From NCBI GenBank assembly GCA_030867875.1, contig JAOWCC010000287.1:751501-815500 (forward strand): 64,000 nt of DNA, given 5' to 3'. The notes under the pieces are model-generated. The model saw only the letters and a program-made list of their open reading frames with translations. It ran no database searches and was not told the DNA's origin. This DNA is from Actinernus sp. WN-2022. Its lineage: Eukaryota; Cnidaria; Anthozoa; Actiniaria; Actinernidae. The position numbers and the translations under genes are program-made. The first letter of the stretch is position 1. Every line of letters begins with the position of its first letter. Below are positions 10,258-20,126 of this stretch, one piece after another.

Positions 10258-10592
10258 GATTGCCTCGAGATCCTACGCTCCTGGTTTTACAGTCGACCCC
10301 AAACAATAGGCTTTGTCCAAACATGCCCGAATAGATCGATGACCTCATCCAAAGGAACAATTGTTTTTCACGAGCGCGCCGTATTTTATTCATGAGCTCA
10401 CCACTTTATTCATGAGTCTAAGACAATAGAACACCCTAAAAATTAGCATAACACCCTAAAAAAGAGCGTACGCCCTAATTAATTTATGCATGACCTAGAC
10501 AATAGGACCGTGACGTCATCGAATTAATGAGCGCCTCAAAAATTAGCATAGCGCCTCAAAAAAGGGGCTAATTCGGTGCCTCACCCACTACT
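10258..10592 (-). repeat. Right terminal repeat region
   Basis: Mirror of 4619-4953 with a single noted mismatch in the first 20 bases (GGGTGAGG against GGGAGAGG). Carries the same iteron-like ATGCTAATTTTT boxes on the minus strand. Confidence 0.6.
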
Positions 10593-10598
10593 CACAGG
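10593..10598 (+). other. Target-site duplication, right copy (CACAGG)
   Basis: Partner of 4613-4618. Its perfect match shows that the palindromic element inserted recently by a cut-and-join integration rather than by local inversion of host DNA. Confidence 0.9.
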
Positions 10599-11992
10599 AA
10601 TCGACTGGTCGGTTTGTTTCTTATTGTCACTGTTGAGAGATTTTAGAGAAGACCAGAATTTTCTTGGATCTTTCTCTTTGACAAGATAATCTATACTATT
10701 GTTGTAGTATTCTTGTTTCTTACATCTCAAAAGTGATTTATAGCCTTTGTTAATGTCATGGTATTTTTGTCTTAAGCAAGTATCCAGCGGATTCTTGTGT
10801 AGATTGTTAGAAACTTGCCTGTATTGATGCCGCATATTTTTACACTCATTATCAAACCAAGCATTAGACCGTTTTCCTTTTTTTTTTTCTTGGAAATCGA
10901 TAAAGAGGTTTTAGCTGCTGATTCAATTATGTTATTAAACTGAGAGATAGCCTTGTTAACATCATTACAATTTTGATTAAAATTTGTGTCCTCAAACTCA
11001 CGTATCAGATGACGTATGCGTGGTGACTGTAAAGAGTTACTAAATTTATCTTTGGAGTCAGATCTCCAAATAAATTGCACAGGAAGTTCATGTAGATTGT
11101 CATTATCTGAATCAATCACATCAGGTACGGGTGTTATGTTGAGCCAGCCAATAAGTTGGGAATGATCCGATAATGGTGTGGGTTGTTTAACTATAAAACT
11201 ATCGAATGAATTAAACAATTCGTGACTAACTACAATATAATCAACAGTACTGGCTCCCTGCCGTCCATTAAAAGTCAGACGCCCAAGTGAATCCCCTTTA
11301 AGTCTCCCGTTAAGTATAAGTAAGTCAAGTGATTTACACATCTCTAATAAAGATTTGCCATGGCTATTTGCATTACTATCTATATTTTTCCTTTTAACAA
11401 CATTCGATTGCAAAGGAAGACAGTCTGCTGGAGTATGGTTTGAAGTGTCCGCCTAAATGGAGTCACTTAATGTACCAGTACGGGCATTTAAATCTCCTGC
11501 TAAAATTACACGACCGTTTCGTTGAAATAAATTTATATCGCTTTCTAAATCTGAGAAAATATCAGGGTTGAAATATGGGGAATCACACGGAGGAATATAA
11601 CACGAGCACAAAAATATATCTTCATCCGTATTGAAAAATACCTTGTCCAATTTACACCAAATATAATCATGGGATTGTTTTATAAAAGAAACACCCTTTT
11701 TCATTAGTGATGTAACCGCGAGTAGAACTCCTCCAGAGAATCTTCCGGATCGTTTAACATTTAGTTTTTTTGGTGGATTAATAGCTATGATATCAAAACC
11801 TGGGATGTCTAGAGCTTCATGACCCCATATTTCAGAAAGGATTAATAAATCACAATATTTTATATCATTCAAAAAATCATTATTTACTAATTTATTGCCA
11901 AAAACAGAACGACTTCCGAGACCGTTTAAATTCCAACAGCTCAGTTGTAATAGATGTGGCATGACAGGAGACTGTGCTCTACCTTGACACAT
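10599..11992 (-). pseudogene. LINE ORF2, APE-type endonuclease region (broken)
   Basis: Minus strand, 5' part of the LINE ORF2. Starting near MPHLLQLSCWNLNGLGSRS, the endonuclease motifs are in order: WNLNG (metal Asn), LLILSEIW (catalytic Glu), SGGVLLAV, ILAGDLNARTG (Asp/Asn box), then after the break STVDYIVVS and PTPLSDHSQLIG (catalytic Asp-His). A single in-frame TAG after GTLSDSI (about 11453) interrupts the frame, and a frameshift in an A-run near 10880 separates the linker from NMRHQYRQ. The DNA then continues at 4615. Inactive now, but recently intact. Confidence 0.9.
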
Positions 11993-12071
11993 ATATTAAA
12001 ATGTATATATAGTATAAAATAATGATCAGATTAGGACAGATGGAAGAAAAAGATACAAATACCTGCTATGG

Positions 12072-14252
12072 CTAAGCTTGACGAATCATATCATAAATTT
12101 TAAAAAGTTTCATGAGGATGCTTGGGTCAGGTAGACCACCGCCATTCTCAGCATGGCCTCTAGTAGACACATCTACAGTTGGTAGTCTTCTATTAGTCAT
12201 CTCAGCATAAGTTGGTGATGGCCGCTGAGGTGTATAAGGCTGCGACGGCTGGATGAATTGAGGTGCAGCGTAACTCAGCGGTGGCTGGCCAGGTGGTGGA
12301 GGGATATCTTGCCTCTGGGTGCCAGGCAGTAATCTGGGACGTGGATCCTGATGCCGAGCCCAATTATCAACTCCGTCGTGGGGATTTCGGTGGTTCCTGC
12401 GGCTGACTCGGTTGAAGATCGCATCCTTGAAGTTAGCAACTAATGCCCCGACATATCGTTTCTTCAAGTGTTTATTATCATGTAGCATGTTCACCAATAT
12501 ATTATTATGATTGATGAAATGAACATTCACGGGGACCGCTAATTGTTGTAATTTAACATTCATCTGATGTCGTAAGTGTTCAGCGGCGTCTGCTCTCGGG
12601 AGGAGAGTAGATATAAGAATTTTCGATCTTGGATATTTCTGTGCAGCAAGGTCTATGAGCACTTGGTACTCTTCGATGCATTTGTGTAACGGGATATGTT
12701 CAATGTCATTTGTGCCTGTATGTATTATTACATGCGTTGGGTTGTCAAATTCCATTGAGCTTAATACGTCTACAGCACTTGGGATAGTTGGACAAAACCG
12801 GTGATTAATTGTTTTATCTCGACATACTCTATTAAAATCAATGAATTTGGCATTTGAGTCAGCCAGGAAAATTACATTGTTTCCTTGGGATTGCGCCGTA
12901 TCGGGTGGACTTCCACTATCTGTCCGTTGGGGTGTGTTACGTGGTTGCCGTGGCGGGGTTTGAGGTCCAACTCTAGTCCAATTTCCCTCTGTCCTTTGTT
13001 CTACACCATTCATGCGAGGAGCGGTGTCGCGGGATTGTATTGGTGTTGGCGCTGGTTCGTCGTGACTCTGTTCCGCCTGGATAGATTGGTTCCTTTGGTC
13101 ACTGTTGTCTAGTGGTGCATACTGGTTTTGATGGACGGGAATTGTAACTGCCGATCTTTCCGAATCATGTATTTTGTCAGCCTCCTCAACTGTACTTGAA
13201 TTTGTAGGAATTTCCTTTGCTTTGTCTTTGACCACATTCTTTAGGCTCTTCTTCAACAGCTGGACTTCCGTTCTTAATGTAGCGGTTTCCGCTTTCAATC
13301 GGTCGTTTTCAGTTTCAAGGTCAATCACTCGTGAAGCCAGTGTTTTGAACTCTGTCTTTTGTGAATGTTCATGTTGAACTATTTTATCCTCCAGATGACT
13401 TAGTGTACTGCAATAATGTTGATCGTTTTGTAGTGACGTGTGTAGATTATTGCGCATTTGCACAATATCCGCCTCTAGATCACAAATAGTAGATCGCAAC
13501 TCAGAGAGTGAGTTTATGCTACGAGGAGACATGCCTCGAATGGAATCTATAGAGTTCCTACGTTTGCGTGAGTGATTATTCGTTGATTTCGGTGTTTCTG
13601 GTTTCGATTCTTGAGGTTCATCGATAGTAATCGTCTCAGCCATCACTTTCTGTGTTTTTTTTGTTTGGGGTCGAGTGTCAATAAACATTTCATTCAGCAT
13701 CTTGTATGTTATCTCTACTTCAGCAGGGCGATCAATTTGTTTTGAATCTTGAGAATCTTCTCGAGACTCTTGTTCTACAAGCAACTGAAACTTATCGTTC
13801 AATCGCGGGAACTCCTTTGTAGCCCACATCTCATAGCATATACCTTGACACATTATAACACCAGTTGTTAGATATATGTGTAGAGTAAATAGCAGAGAGC
13901 CAGGATCGGTTACGGGTTTTTCAGCCGCTTTGGTCGTTTCCACTGTTTGCTTGGCCACGTGCTCGCTCGAGCAATAAACCTTCAGTTCGATACTCTCCAT
14001 GATGGTCTCAGACTTGTTAGGATGGTCAAACCATTTGATGTTAAACCTTGTGCAGTCCTTCAATGCTTCAAAATACTGTTCTTGGATTGCTTGTACCCAA
14101 AAGAGAATATTAACCTCTGAAGTCACGAAGGCGGCGCATTTGGCCGAAGGTTTATAAATCTCAACATCGATATTCTCGAAGTTGAGCTTCCTTTGCTTCC
14201 CTTGTTTTTCTTGAAATGGCTTTATGAAGTACTTCTTTCGAAGTTCTTCCAT
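12072..14252 (-). CDS. LINE ORF1 protein with coiled coil and SGNH hydrolase domain, 726 aa
   Basis: ATG at 14252. The unidentified N-terminal domain (residues 1-170) includes VIMCQGICYEMWA. A basic, serine-rich linker leads to a long coiled coil (about residues 255-350: SLSELRSTICDLEADIVQMR, then ASRVIDLETENDRLKAETAT). A proline-rich spacer precedes an SGNH/GDSL hydrolase: IFLADSNAKF (nucleophile Ser), HTGTNDIE (Asn of block III), and MLHDNKHLKKR (Asp-His of block V). Such esterase-bearing ORF1 proteins are known from CR1/L2-type LINEs; they form RNP particles with the LINE RNA. This frame is uninterrupted while ORF2 is broken, and it lies 79 bp before ORF2. The gene is encoded 5' of the endonuclease in the same orientation, as expected. 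Confidence 0.88.
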   Translation of the reverse strand: MEELRKKYFIKPFQEKQGKQRKLNFENIDVEIYKPSAKCAAFVTSEVNILFWVQAIQEQYFEALKDCTRFNIKWFDHPNKSETIMESIELKVYCSSEHVAKQTVETTKAAEKPVTDPGSLLFTLHIYLTTGVIMCQGICYEMWATKEFPRLNDKFQLLVEQESREDSQDSKQIDRPAEVEITYKMLNEMFIDTRPQTKKTQKVMAETITIDEPQESKPETPKSTNNHSRKRRNSIDSIRGMSPRSINSLSELRSTICDLEADIVQMRNNLHTSLQNDQHYCSTLSHLEDKIVQHEHSQKTEFKTLASRVIDLETENDRLKAETATLRTEVQLLKKSLKNVVKDKAKEIPTNSSTVEEADKIHDSERSAVTIPVHQNQYAPLDNSDQRNQSIQAEQSHDEPAPTPIQSRDTAPRMNGVEQRTEGNWTRVGPQTPPRQPRNTPQRTDSGSPPDTAQSQGNNVIFLADSNAKFIDFNRVCRDKTINHRFCPTIPSAVDVLSSMEFDNPTHVIIHTGTNDIEHIPLHKCIEEYQVLIDLAAQKYPRSKILISTLLPRADAAEHLRHQMNVKLQQLAVPVNVHFINHNNILVNMLHDNKHLKKRYVGALVANFKDAIFNRVSRRNHRNPHDGVDNWARHQDPRPRLLPGTQRQDIPPPPGQPPLSYAAPQFIQPSQPYTPQRPSPTYAEMTNRRLPTVDVSTRGHAENGGGLPDPSILMKLFKIYDMIRQA

Positions 14253-14640
14253 CTGTGCTAATCAATTATCCAAGGAGGACCACAAAATTAAGCGAAATGC
14301 GTGAGCTCGATCATAACCGGCAAATATATTGAAATTCACTGGGATCTTAGTGAAATAAAGGTTATCGAATAACAATAGAAAATGTGTAAAAAATTATTTC
14401 ATCCAAGTTACATACTCATTGGCTCCGTTTCATTTGTTCTCTTACGGTCCTTATCTAAGTTATCAACCCAACAATTAAATCTCCAGGTTGATTTAAGCAA
14501 TATAACACGCTTTTCATGGATGTCTTTGTTCTCTTATATAAATACGTGGGATATGTTGGGAGAACGAAGAAAAACTTGAAAATCACGAGCCGCTCGGCTA
14601 TATAATAAATTCATGAGGTAATAATCTACTTATCAACCAT
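14253..14640 (-). other. Probable LINE 5' UTR
   Basis: Sequence immediately upstream of ORF1. No gene is supported. The LINE 5' end is not marked by any visible target duplication, so the boundary is approximate. Confidence 0.35.
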
Positions 14641-14689
14641 ATCAGATAATCTACTTATCATTCAATCTACTTATAAACCACGTTATATA

Positions 14690-14826
14690 CCGCTACTTCG
14701 GTGTATTCGAGATTTATCAACCCTCGGCTTCGCCTCAGGTTGATACTCGGCTTCGCCTCAGGTTGATACTCGGCTTCGCCTCGGGTTGATAAATCTCGTA
14801 CACACCGAGGTAGCGATATATAACCT
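14690..14826. repeat. Imperfect palindrome with 23-bp direct repeats
   Basis: Arms GGTTATATAC...GCTACTTCGGTGT and ACACCGAGGTAGC...TATATAACC face each other, with GAGATTTATCAACC against GGTTGATAAATCTC inside. The loop holds three copies of a unit containing CTCGGCTTCGCCTC and GGTTGATA. Likely a MITE or its hairpin. It contains no gene. Confidence 0.75.
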
Positions 14827-14829
14827 TTA

Positions 14830-15176
14830 CATAAAGTCGTGGAGAACTAATATAAGTGTAACTATGTTTTTCGTAATGTTTTTTCTGAGCACCCTCCCTC
14901 ATAGTTATTGATTCTCTAAATCGAAGCTAAACACCCCTCGGCCCAACATAAAAACCTAAACCTAACTTGAGATTAACGCGCGCGAAGAGAAATCAAAACC
15001 AGTTGTAGGCAGGAAGAAAAACATAAACACCAATTCAATAATTACTTTTTGGAAATTTGAGGAGGTCCTTATGTACTGAGCATATGTATTCACTGTTGTA
15101 TGCTGCTGTAACCACTTAGATAACGAGAACTAAACACACTACAAAACGAATATAAATCATTCCAACTTACAAATAT
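14830..15176. other. Intergenic or intronic, no feature seen
   Basis: AT-rich sequence without an ORF, repeat or splice structure that I can support. It may belong to the 3' part or an intron of the minus-strand Ig/FN3 gene. Confidence 0.3.
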
Positions 15177-15338
15177 AGTCAACTCGCGTTATTTAGGACA
15201 CCCTCGGCGGGGACGGCAATTTGATGTCCGTAATAGCGGGGTGTCCGTAATAGCGGGAGTCATTGGTAACTTTCGCCGGGGGACTGGCTCTTGTCCGTAA
15301 TAGCGGGAGGTCCGCAACTGAGGCAAAAGTCGACTGTT
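15177..15338. repeat. pogo/Tigger-like MITE fragment
   Basis: GTCCGTAATAGCGGG occurs three times in direct orientation within about 100 bp, bounded by AGTCAACTCGCGTTATTTAGGAC on the left and a degenerate complement (GCAAAAGTCGACT) on the right. The repeated phrase and AGTCAACTC-type ends are typical of small Tc1/pogo-derived repeats in invertebrates. No transposase. Confidence 0.55.
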
Positions 15339-15656
15339 CTAGCATTTCCATACGACTTCAGAATTAGTCCATCAACTTGACCTTTTACTGGATCGAAGCT
15401 CGAACAAATTGAAATGCTATTGTCTTGTAATCGACGTTGATTGGCTCAAGTAACCATAAGTTGGAATGCTTTGTTTTTGTTCTGCAATGTGATTGGTTCT
15501 CGTTGTCTAAGTGGGTTACAGTAGTCGCACAGTAAGAAGTTCCATGAATCCATCAACCGTGCTGACACCTGACTCATGACAAGGACTTCTTTTCTTTTTG
15601 TTTTGTACAACATAATTTCAATCAAATGTGCCCTACAGATGGCCTTCATAACATAC

Positions 15657-15977
15657 CTTCAGATATAATGAGGGTCCTTTTGGCGATAACTGAGCCAAAT
15701 CGATTAGTAACGTTACACGTGTAAATGCCTGCGTCCTTGTCTTCCACATACGAGATATACAGTGTAACGTTATTATAAGTACGCTTATCAACTGTAGATC
15801 CTGTCTTCAGGTCAACTAAAATTTCTCTTTTTATGTGTCCTTTCGAAAGACTTGTTCCGTCTGGTAGATACCAAATAATAGAGGGCGCAGGGATGGCTTT
15901 GTAGTTTAACGGAAGTAAGATGGCATTGGTTCGAGTTGCAATGACATTAGAGTTTAAGACATCAACGGTGGGTGGAC
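15657..15977 (-). CDS. Host exon: immunoglobulin domain
   Basis: A 321-bp, phase 1-1 exon on the minus strand: acceptor ...GTTACAG before GTCCACCC (15977) and donor GTATGT after ATATCTGAAG (15657). It encodes about one Ig domain: PSIIWYLPDGTSL with the conserved Trp and the DAGIYTCNVTNRFG box (D-x-G-x-Y-x-C). The first Cys position reads LLPLNY, so the usual B-strand Cys is not evident. Sits 3' of three FN3 exons of the same strand and phase (16338, 44786, 47383). Likely part of a cell-adhesion or receptor-type protein (Dscam, Sidekick or RPTP style); the exact gene cannot be named. Confidence 0.82.
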
Positions 15978-16337
15978 CTGTAACCAGATGAAAACAATAC
16001 CAGTGTACGCCATTACTCACATTGTGTCACAGGAAAGTGATGCACACTAAATTACCCGCCAGTTTTTTTCAAGAATTATTAAGGTGTGACTGACTTCACT
16101 ACATCATGGTCCTGTAGTGGGGTATTAATCAAAACTGTTAATTTGTAACAAAGCTCTATTGTTTAACAAAGGATCATCTAGTCTACTGACAAGAAGACTC
16201 TACTAATGTTACATCTGACGGGAATCCTTTTTCTCAGAATACCATGGATTTCAACCAATACGTTTGTGAGAACGTTTCTCTTCAGTGAACAGTAAACTGT
16301 ATGTCAGAAATGCGCGATCAATAAAGCGACTCCTTAC
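15978..16337 (-). other. Intron between FN3 and Ig exons
   Basis: 360 bp bounded by donor GTAAGG (16337-16332, minus strand) and acceptor CAG ending at 15978. Short intron without inserted repeats. It supports the view that the FN3 and Ig exons belong to one transcript. Confidence 0.65.
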
Positions 16338-16622
16338 CACATTGGTTTGGCACTCGTGCAGTGCTATAGCCTCCCATTCCACCAGCAGTCCACGCCTGGA
16401 CAGTGACGCTGTAGTGTTCACATCTCCACTGTATACTGAACATGTAACTGGTTGTAGAGTTAGACACCGTAATGTTTTGTAACCGTGTTCGATTCGTGTA
16501 TAGGGTGCATTCATAACCTAGTATAATACCATTAGCGTTCTCACGTGATATCGCCAACCAATCAACACGTAAGGCTGTATCCGTTATAAACCGTACTGCA
16601 AGGCCGCGTGGGGGACTGGGTG
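16338..16622 (-). CDS. Host exon: fibronectin type III domain
   Basis: 285-bp phase 1-1 exon: acceptor TTTTCAG before CACCCAGTCC (16622) and donor GTAAGG after CAATGTG (16338). It encodes PSPPRGLAVRF, LRVDWLAI with the conserved Trp, NGIILGYECTLY, and YSVTVQAWTAGGMGGYS, the standard FN3 strand pattern (W in B, GY in C, Y-x-V-x-V-x-A-x-T-x-x-G in F). It reads into the Ig exon after a 360-bp intron. Upstream (higher coordinates) the next exon found is at 44786, implying a roughly 28-kb intron that now hosts the Polinton, unless other exons were missed. Confidence 0.85.
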
Positions 16623-17250
16623 CTGAAAAGAAATATTTTATGAGTTAATATCATCTTCGAATAAACTAGACGTGGAGTTCCTGTGGTACTTTGAGGTTAG
16701 TTCTAAAACACGAAGAACAAAGAAAAGCTGTTTCCCCAAGATATCTCTTCTAAGTCTCAACTGGATCAGAGAGGAAGAGAGAGCTTGCCGGCAACCCATG
16801 GTTATTTTGATAACTCTCGGCCTTAGAAGGCCGCGTATTGCTATTGGCTAAAATGCGTGATTGACAGAAATCATTGGCATGCGATAAGAGCGGAAACCAA
16901 TTAGTATGGCGACAAACATACCGAGAATTCCTTCAGCGATGAATTTAAAGAAAGAACAAGAGCCCATCTGGGCTTTCACTCGGGCCACATGAGATCGAAG
17001 ATGAAATACACTTTCATTTGAAATCCTCTTAGTAATAACCAAAGGGAAGAATTATTAGCTGAATTTAGCAGTCTTTAGGAGTGGCCGGTAGCGCGGTGAC
17101 TTTCATGCTCTGCTCCCCTAGTATATATGTAATTTAATAGTTTTGTTTTTCTCGTATGTTGACCTTTTAATTTAAACACTACTTATTCGTTTAACACACT
17201 GCATTTGAGCAGGCATATATTCATTGTTTTGAACCCGAGAATTAACCGTA
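16623..17250. other. Intronic stretch, repeats only
   Basis: Presumed intron 5' of the FN3 exon on the minus strand. Apart from the 45-bp repeat above and a GCGC-poor AT-rich tail, I see no gene or RNA. Confidence 0.35.
16768..16812 (+). repeat. Repeat copy, inverted relative to 21823-21868
   Basis: A stretch of about 45 bp (GAGGAAGAGAGAGC, then TGCCGGCAACCCATGG and TTATTTTGAT) recurs as its complement at 21823-21868 with one or two changes. Probably terminal portions of one interspersed element family. Confidence 0.55.
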
Positions 17251-17587
17251 CTACCGTACTTCATGGTCCCTTTCTTTAGTAGTGGGTTGTCGGTCAGGTG
17301 ATTGTAAACTCTCGTCATTTAGCACAGAAAATGTATTCTGATGAATAGGGATCGGGTTGTCATGTAAGAAAGATGGCTCTTGAACAAACTGATAAGCTTC
17401 AGTAGGTTGGGTAGTCTCGGAACACTGGAGACCTTGGTCTTTCATTGTCTTCTTTTTTGTAATCTTGATTGTTTTTTTAAAGTTCGAAAATCGGATCTCA
17501 GCTTTATTATATCCGCTTTCAACTCACCATTTTCAACTTCTAGGTCAATAATATATTCGTGATGACAGCATCTTGATTTCGGTCTTG

Positions 17588-17590
<3 letters not shown>
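17251..17590 (-). pseudogene. LINE ORF1 relic, coiled-coil part
   Basis: Minus-strand reading IIDLEVENGELKADIIKLRS followed by DFRTLKKQ matches the coiled coil VIDLETENDRLKAETATLRT of the ORF1 at 12072-14252. It is a second, diverged copy of the same LINE family. The 5' continuation lies at 19021-19168 and 20127-20930, separated by later insertions. Confidence 0.75.
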
Positions 17591-17631
<41 letters not shown>

Positions 17632-17632
17632 G
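17588..17632 (+). repeat. (ATA)n microsatellite
   Basis: About 13 perfect ATA/TAA trinucleotides. It lies at the 3' side of the minus-strand LINE fragment 17633-18375, where CR1/L2-type elements carry short tandem tails, so it is probably that tail. Confidence 0.9.
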
Positions 17633-18375
17633 GTTTATTAGACAGCATTTCCATCAATGGCTCTTCATCCGTCTAGAGTTAAATATATTACAATTTATTT
17701 GTTGAGAGCTAATTAAAATATTTACAATATATATTTGTTAAGAGTTAAATATATATATATATATATATATATATACAGTACTTGTGTGATTATGTTATAT
17801 ATAAATGCTGATATAATTATAATTTACATTAATATAGGTTGTTTTGGAACTAAACTAGTTATATAAATATACATGTATCTACGAATTTAAAGTTGAAGTC
17901 TAAGTATATATACATATATATCATTAATAAAATAAAATAATCATTAATAAAATTACAGACTACCATATCATGAATTATAATAGTCTGTCTTTAGCCTGTA
18001 TCAGCAACTGTGATCTGACCTCCTTAAGGAAAGGCCTATATGGCTTAATGGATCGTGCTTCAGGACTTAGTGAGTTAAAGAGTTTTGCAGCCGAATCCTG
18101 AAATGTGCCATGTTCTAGAGGGACAAGTAACCTAGGTGCAGAGTTAGATCTTAAGATTCTAGTATGGGTATGTTTCTCTAATTTAATATAGCTAGGCCAA
18201 TTTGAACAATTCATTGCCTTGTGCGTTAGTTGAAGTACATTATAAATTGACTGTTCGTGCATGGGAAGCCAGCCTAATTTCAAGGCATCTGCTTCTGTCG
18301 AGTACTTGTTTGTGATAAAACCAATGGCAGCATTCTGAACCTTTTGAAGCTTTGATTCCAAATAGGATGGTAGTG
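17633..18375 (-). pseudogene. 5'-truncated LINE copy, RT C-terminal region
   Basis: The frame 18361-17975 reads LQKVQNAAIGFITNKYSTEA, then LKLGWLPMHEQSIYNVLQLT and LFNSLSPEARS: the standard C-terminal tail of non-LTR RTs (LQ.vQN.A......, L.WLP...R, LwNsLP). The remaining sequence to 17633 is AT-rich 3' UTR with (AT)n near 17748-17774. Truncated copy inserted into the LINE ORF1 relic that surrounds it. Confidence 0.8.
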
Positions 18376-18435
18376 GGTACAGGACTGTGTTGTTATAGTT
18401 GAGCTTCTACAAGATAAAATAAGGCTTTGTACCAG

Positions 18436-19016
18436 GTATATTATTATATTATTTTTATTATTTTTATTATTATATTATTATATTATTATATTATTATATT
18501 ATTATATTATTATATTATTATATTATTATATTATTATATTATTATATTATATTATTATATTATTATATTATTATATTATTATATTATTATATTATTATAT
18601 TATTATATTATTATATTATTATATTATTATATTATTATATTATTATATTATTATATTATTATATTATTATATTATTATATTATTATATTATTATATTATT
18701 ATATTATTATATTATTATATTATTATATTATTATATTATTATATTATTATATTATTATATTATTATATTATTATATTATTATATTATTATATTATTATAT
18801 TATTATATTATTATATTATTATATTATTATATTATTATATTATTATATTATTATATTATTATATTATTATATTATTATATTATTATATTATTATATTATT
18901 ATATTATTATATTATTATATTATTATATTATTATATTATTATATTATTATATTATTATATTATTATATTATTATATTATTATATTATTATATTATTATAT
19001 TATTATATTATTATAT
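18436..19016 (+). repeat. 8-bp microsatellite (ATTATATT)n, about 580 bp
   Basis: Nearly pure tandem array of the octamer ATTATATT with one phase slip near 18548. The 207-residue frame across it (ILLYYYII repeats) is a by-product of the repeat and not a gene. The length is probably polymorphic and error-prone in assembly. Confidence 0.97.
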
Positions 19017-19020
19017 ATTA

Positions 19021-19168
19021 TCTTGCTGCACTAATGTGTCTTCCAAATGACTGAGTTTGGTTTCTTGATTCGTGTTTTGATGTGACGAGAGTAAGAATTC
19101 ATCACGCATATCAGTTAGGTCAGCCTCCATGTTACAAATCAAGGTCATTAAAGCAGCGAGAGAGTTCT
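19021..19168 (-). pseudogene. LINE ORF1 relic, middle piece
   Basis: Minus-strand text EADLTDMRDEF then TKLSHLEDTLVQQD aligns with LEADIVQMRNNL...STLSHLEDKIVQHE of the intact ORF1, so it is the piece upstream of 17251-17590. Confidence 0.7.
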
Positions 19169-19177
19169 ATTGCGGGC

Positions 19178-20117
19178 CAAGGAGGATTGAAAGGGCTTCC
19201 CGTGGTACTTTGAGCGCTCACATGGTATTTTTACAAGTTACAGAGATTGAAAGGAGAGGTTCGCGCAAAAATTCCCTTCTATTACAAGCGATTTTTCTAC
19301 TCTTTTAGGAATTGAAGGATAATCTTTTATATACCAATCGTCTCTTTATTATTCATATTACGTGGTACAATGTTTTTTTCCAGACAACTGTCGTTGCATT
19401 AATTCATGCGAAGTCGTTTTGTTATGCTTGAATTCATAATAGCGTCCATTGTTCAAAGTTCAAGGTGACTGACCTTCTCATGAATTGAAGTTTCTTCCTA
19501 AATCACTGAATACCTTAGATATTTTATGTATCAGATATCTTATTCAAGTGTTCAACAATACTCAGTATTCAAATGTATTCTAATGTACTCACGTTCTGCT
19601 GGAGTAATCACGTCTGCATTAACCGTTAAAATTCGGCGCGAAACGGATATTCTCAAACCAGAGCTGCGAATTCACGGTCGAATTCACCCACGATGATTTT
19701 GCAAATCTTTGCTACTTGTTTGATTTACTCCTTAGGTGTTAATATTCAAATGCATGAAGATAATATTGGTAAAAGACCACATATTGAAAGTGGAAAATCA
19801 GTAGCTTCTCTCTCGGCACAAAACTCGGTAGCAAACTCGGTAGACGGTAGTCAACTCTCCGGCCGGCAGCAAACTCGGTAATCAACTCGTTTGAAAACTG
19901 AAAAATGGAAAACTTCCTACTGGGATGAACTTCTTTGTACTTTGATCCATATAATAGATAAAATATACATAAATAAGCTCGCGAGTGTCAAATGGACTGA
20001 GCAGAGAACGGTCTTATCCGAACGCCAGCCATCTCAAATGAGCAAGTCACGTGATTTTTGTCGTTGATAATATATTTGGTTGCAAAGGATCATGGGAAGC
20101 CCTTTCAATCCTCCTTG
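19178..20117. mobile_element. 940-bp MITE with 9-bp TSD (Mutator-like size)
   Basis: Terminal inverted repeats of about 24 perfect bases start CAAGGAGGATTGAAAGGG at 19178 and end with the complement at 20117, with weaker similarity for some 10 bp more. They are flanked by the perfect direct repeat ATTGCGGGC (19169-19177 and 20118-20126). A 9-bp duplication fits Mutator-like elements. No transposase; the frame at 19693-19881 is not convincing. Inserted into the LINE ORF1 relic. Confidence 0.88.
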
Positions 20118-20126
20118 ATTGCGGGC

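Larger units (their letters stand above)
4619..10592. mobile_element. 5.97-kb palindromic element, Polinton-like termini, 6-bp TSD
   Basis: The element is almost a perfect inverted repeat: every position x in the left arm matches 15211-x in the right arm. It starts AGTAGTGGGAGAGG and ends with the complement of AGTAGTGGGTGAGG. It is flanked by a perfect direct repeat CACAGG (4613-4618 and 10593-10598), and the interrupted LINE frame continues on both sides, so it entered as a unit. AGTAGT ends and a 6-bp target duplication match the Polintons in this window. It has no polymerase, integrase or capsid gene. Each arm carries three small genes; the centre is a tandem repeat block. I infer a non-autonomous element mobilised by a Polinton-type integrase. 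Its formal family is unknown to me. Confidence 0.85.

Noticed and set aside
4619..10592. Assembly artefact explanation for the small palindrome
   Set aside because: A perfect 6-bp target duplication and continuity of the LINE on both sides are not expected from a read chimera, and the arms carry independent substitutions. The same argument cannot yet be made for the palindrome at 52348 onward, so that caveat stays open.
17746..17776. (AT)n run as a regulatory site
   Set aside because: Simple dinucleotide repeat within a LINE 3' UTR.
18427..19050. 207-residue open frame of ILLYYYII repeats
   Set aside because: Pure translation of the ATTATATT microsatellite; no coding evidence.
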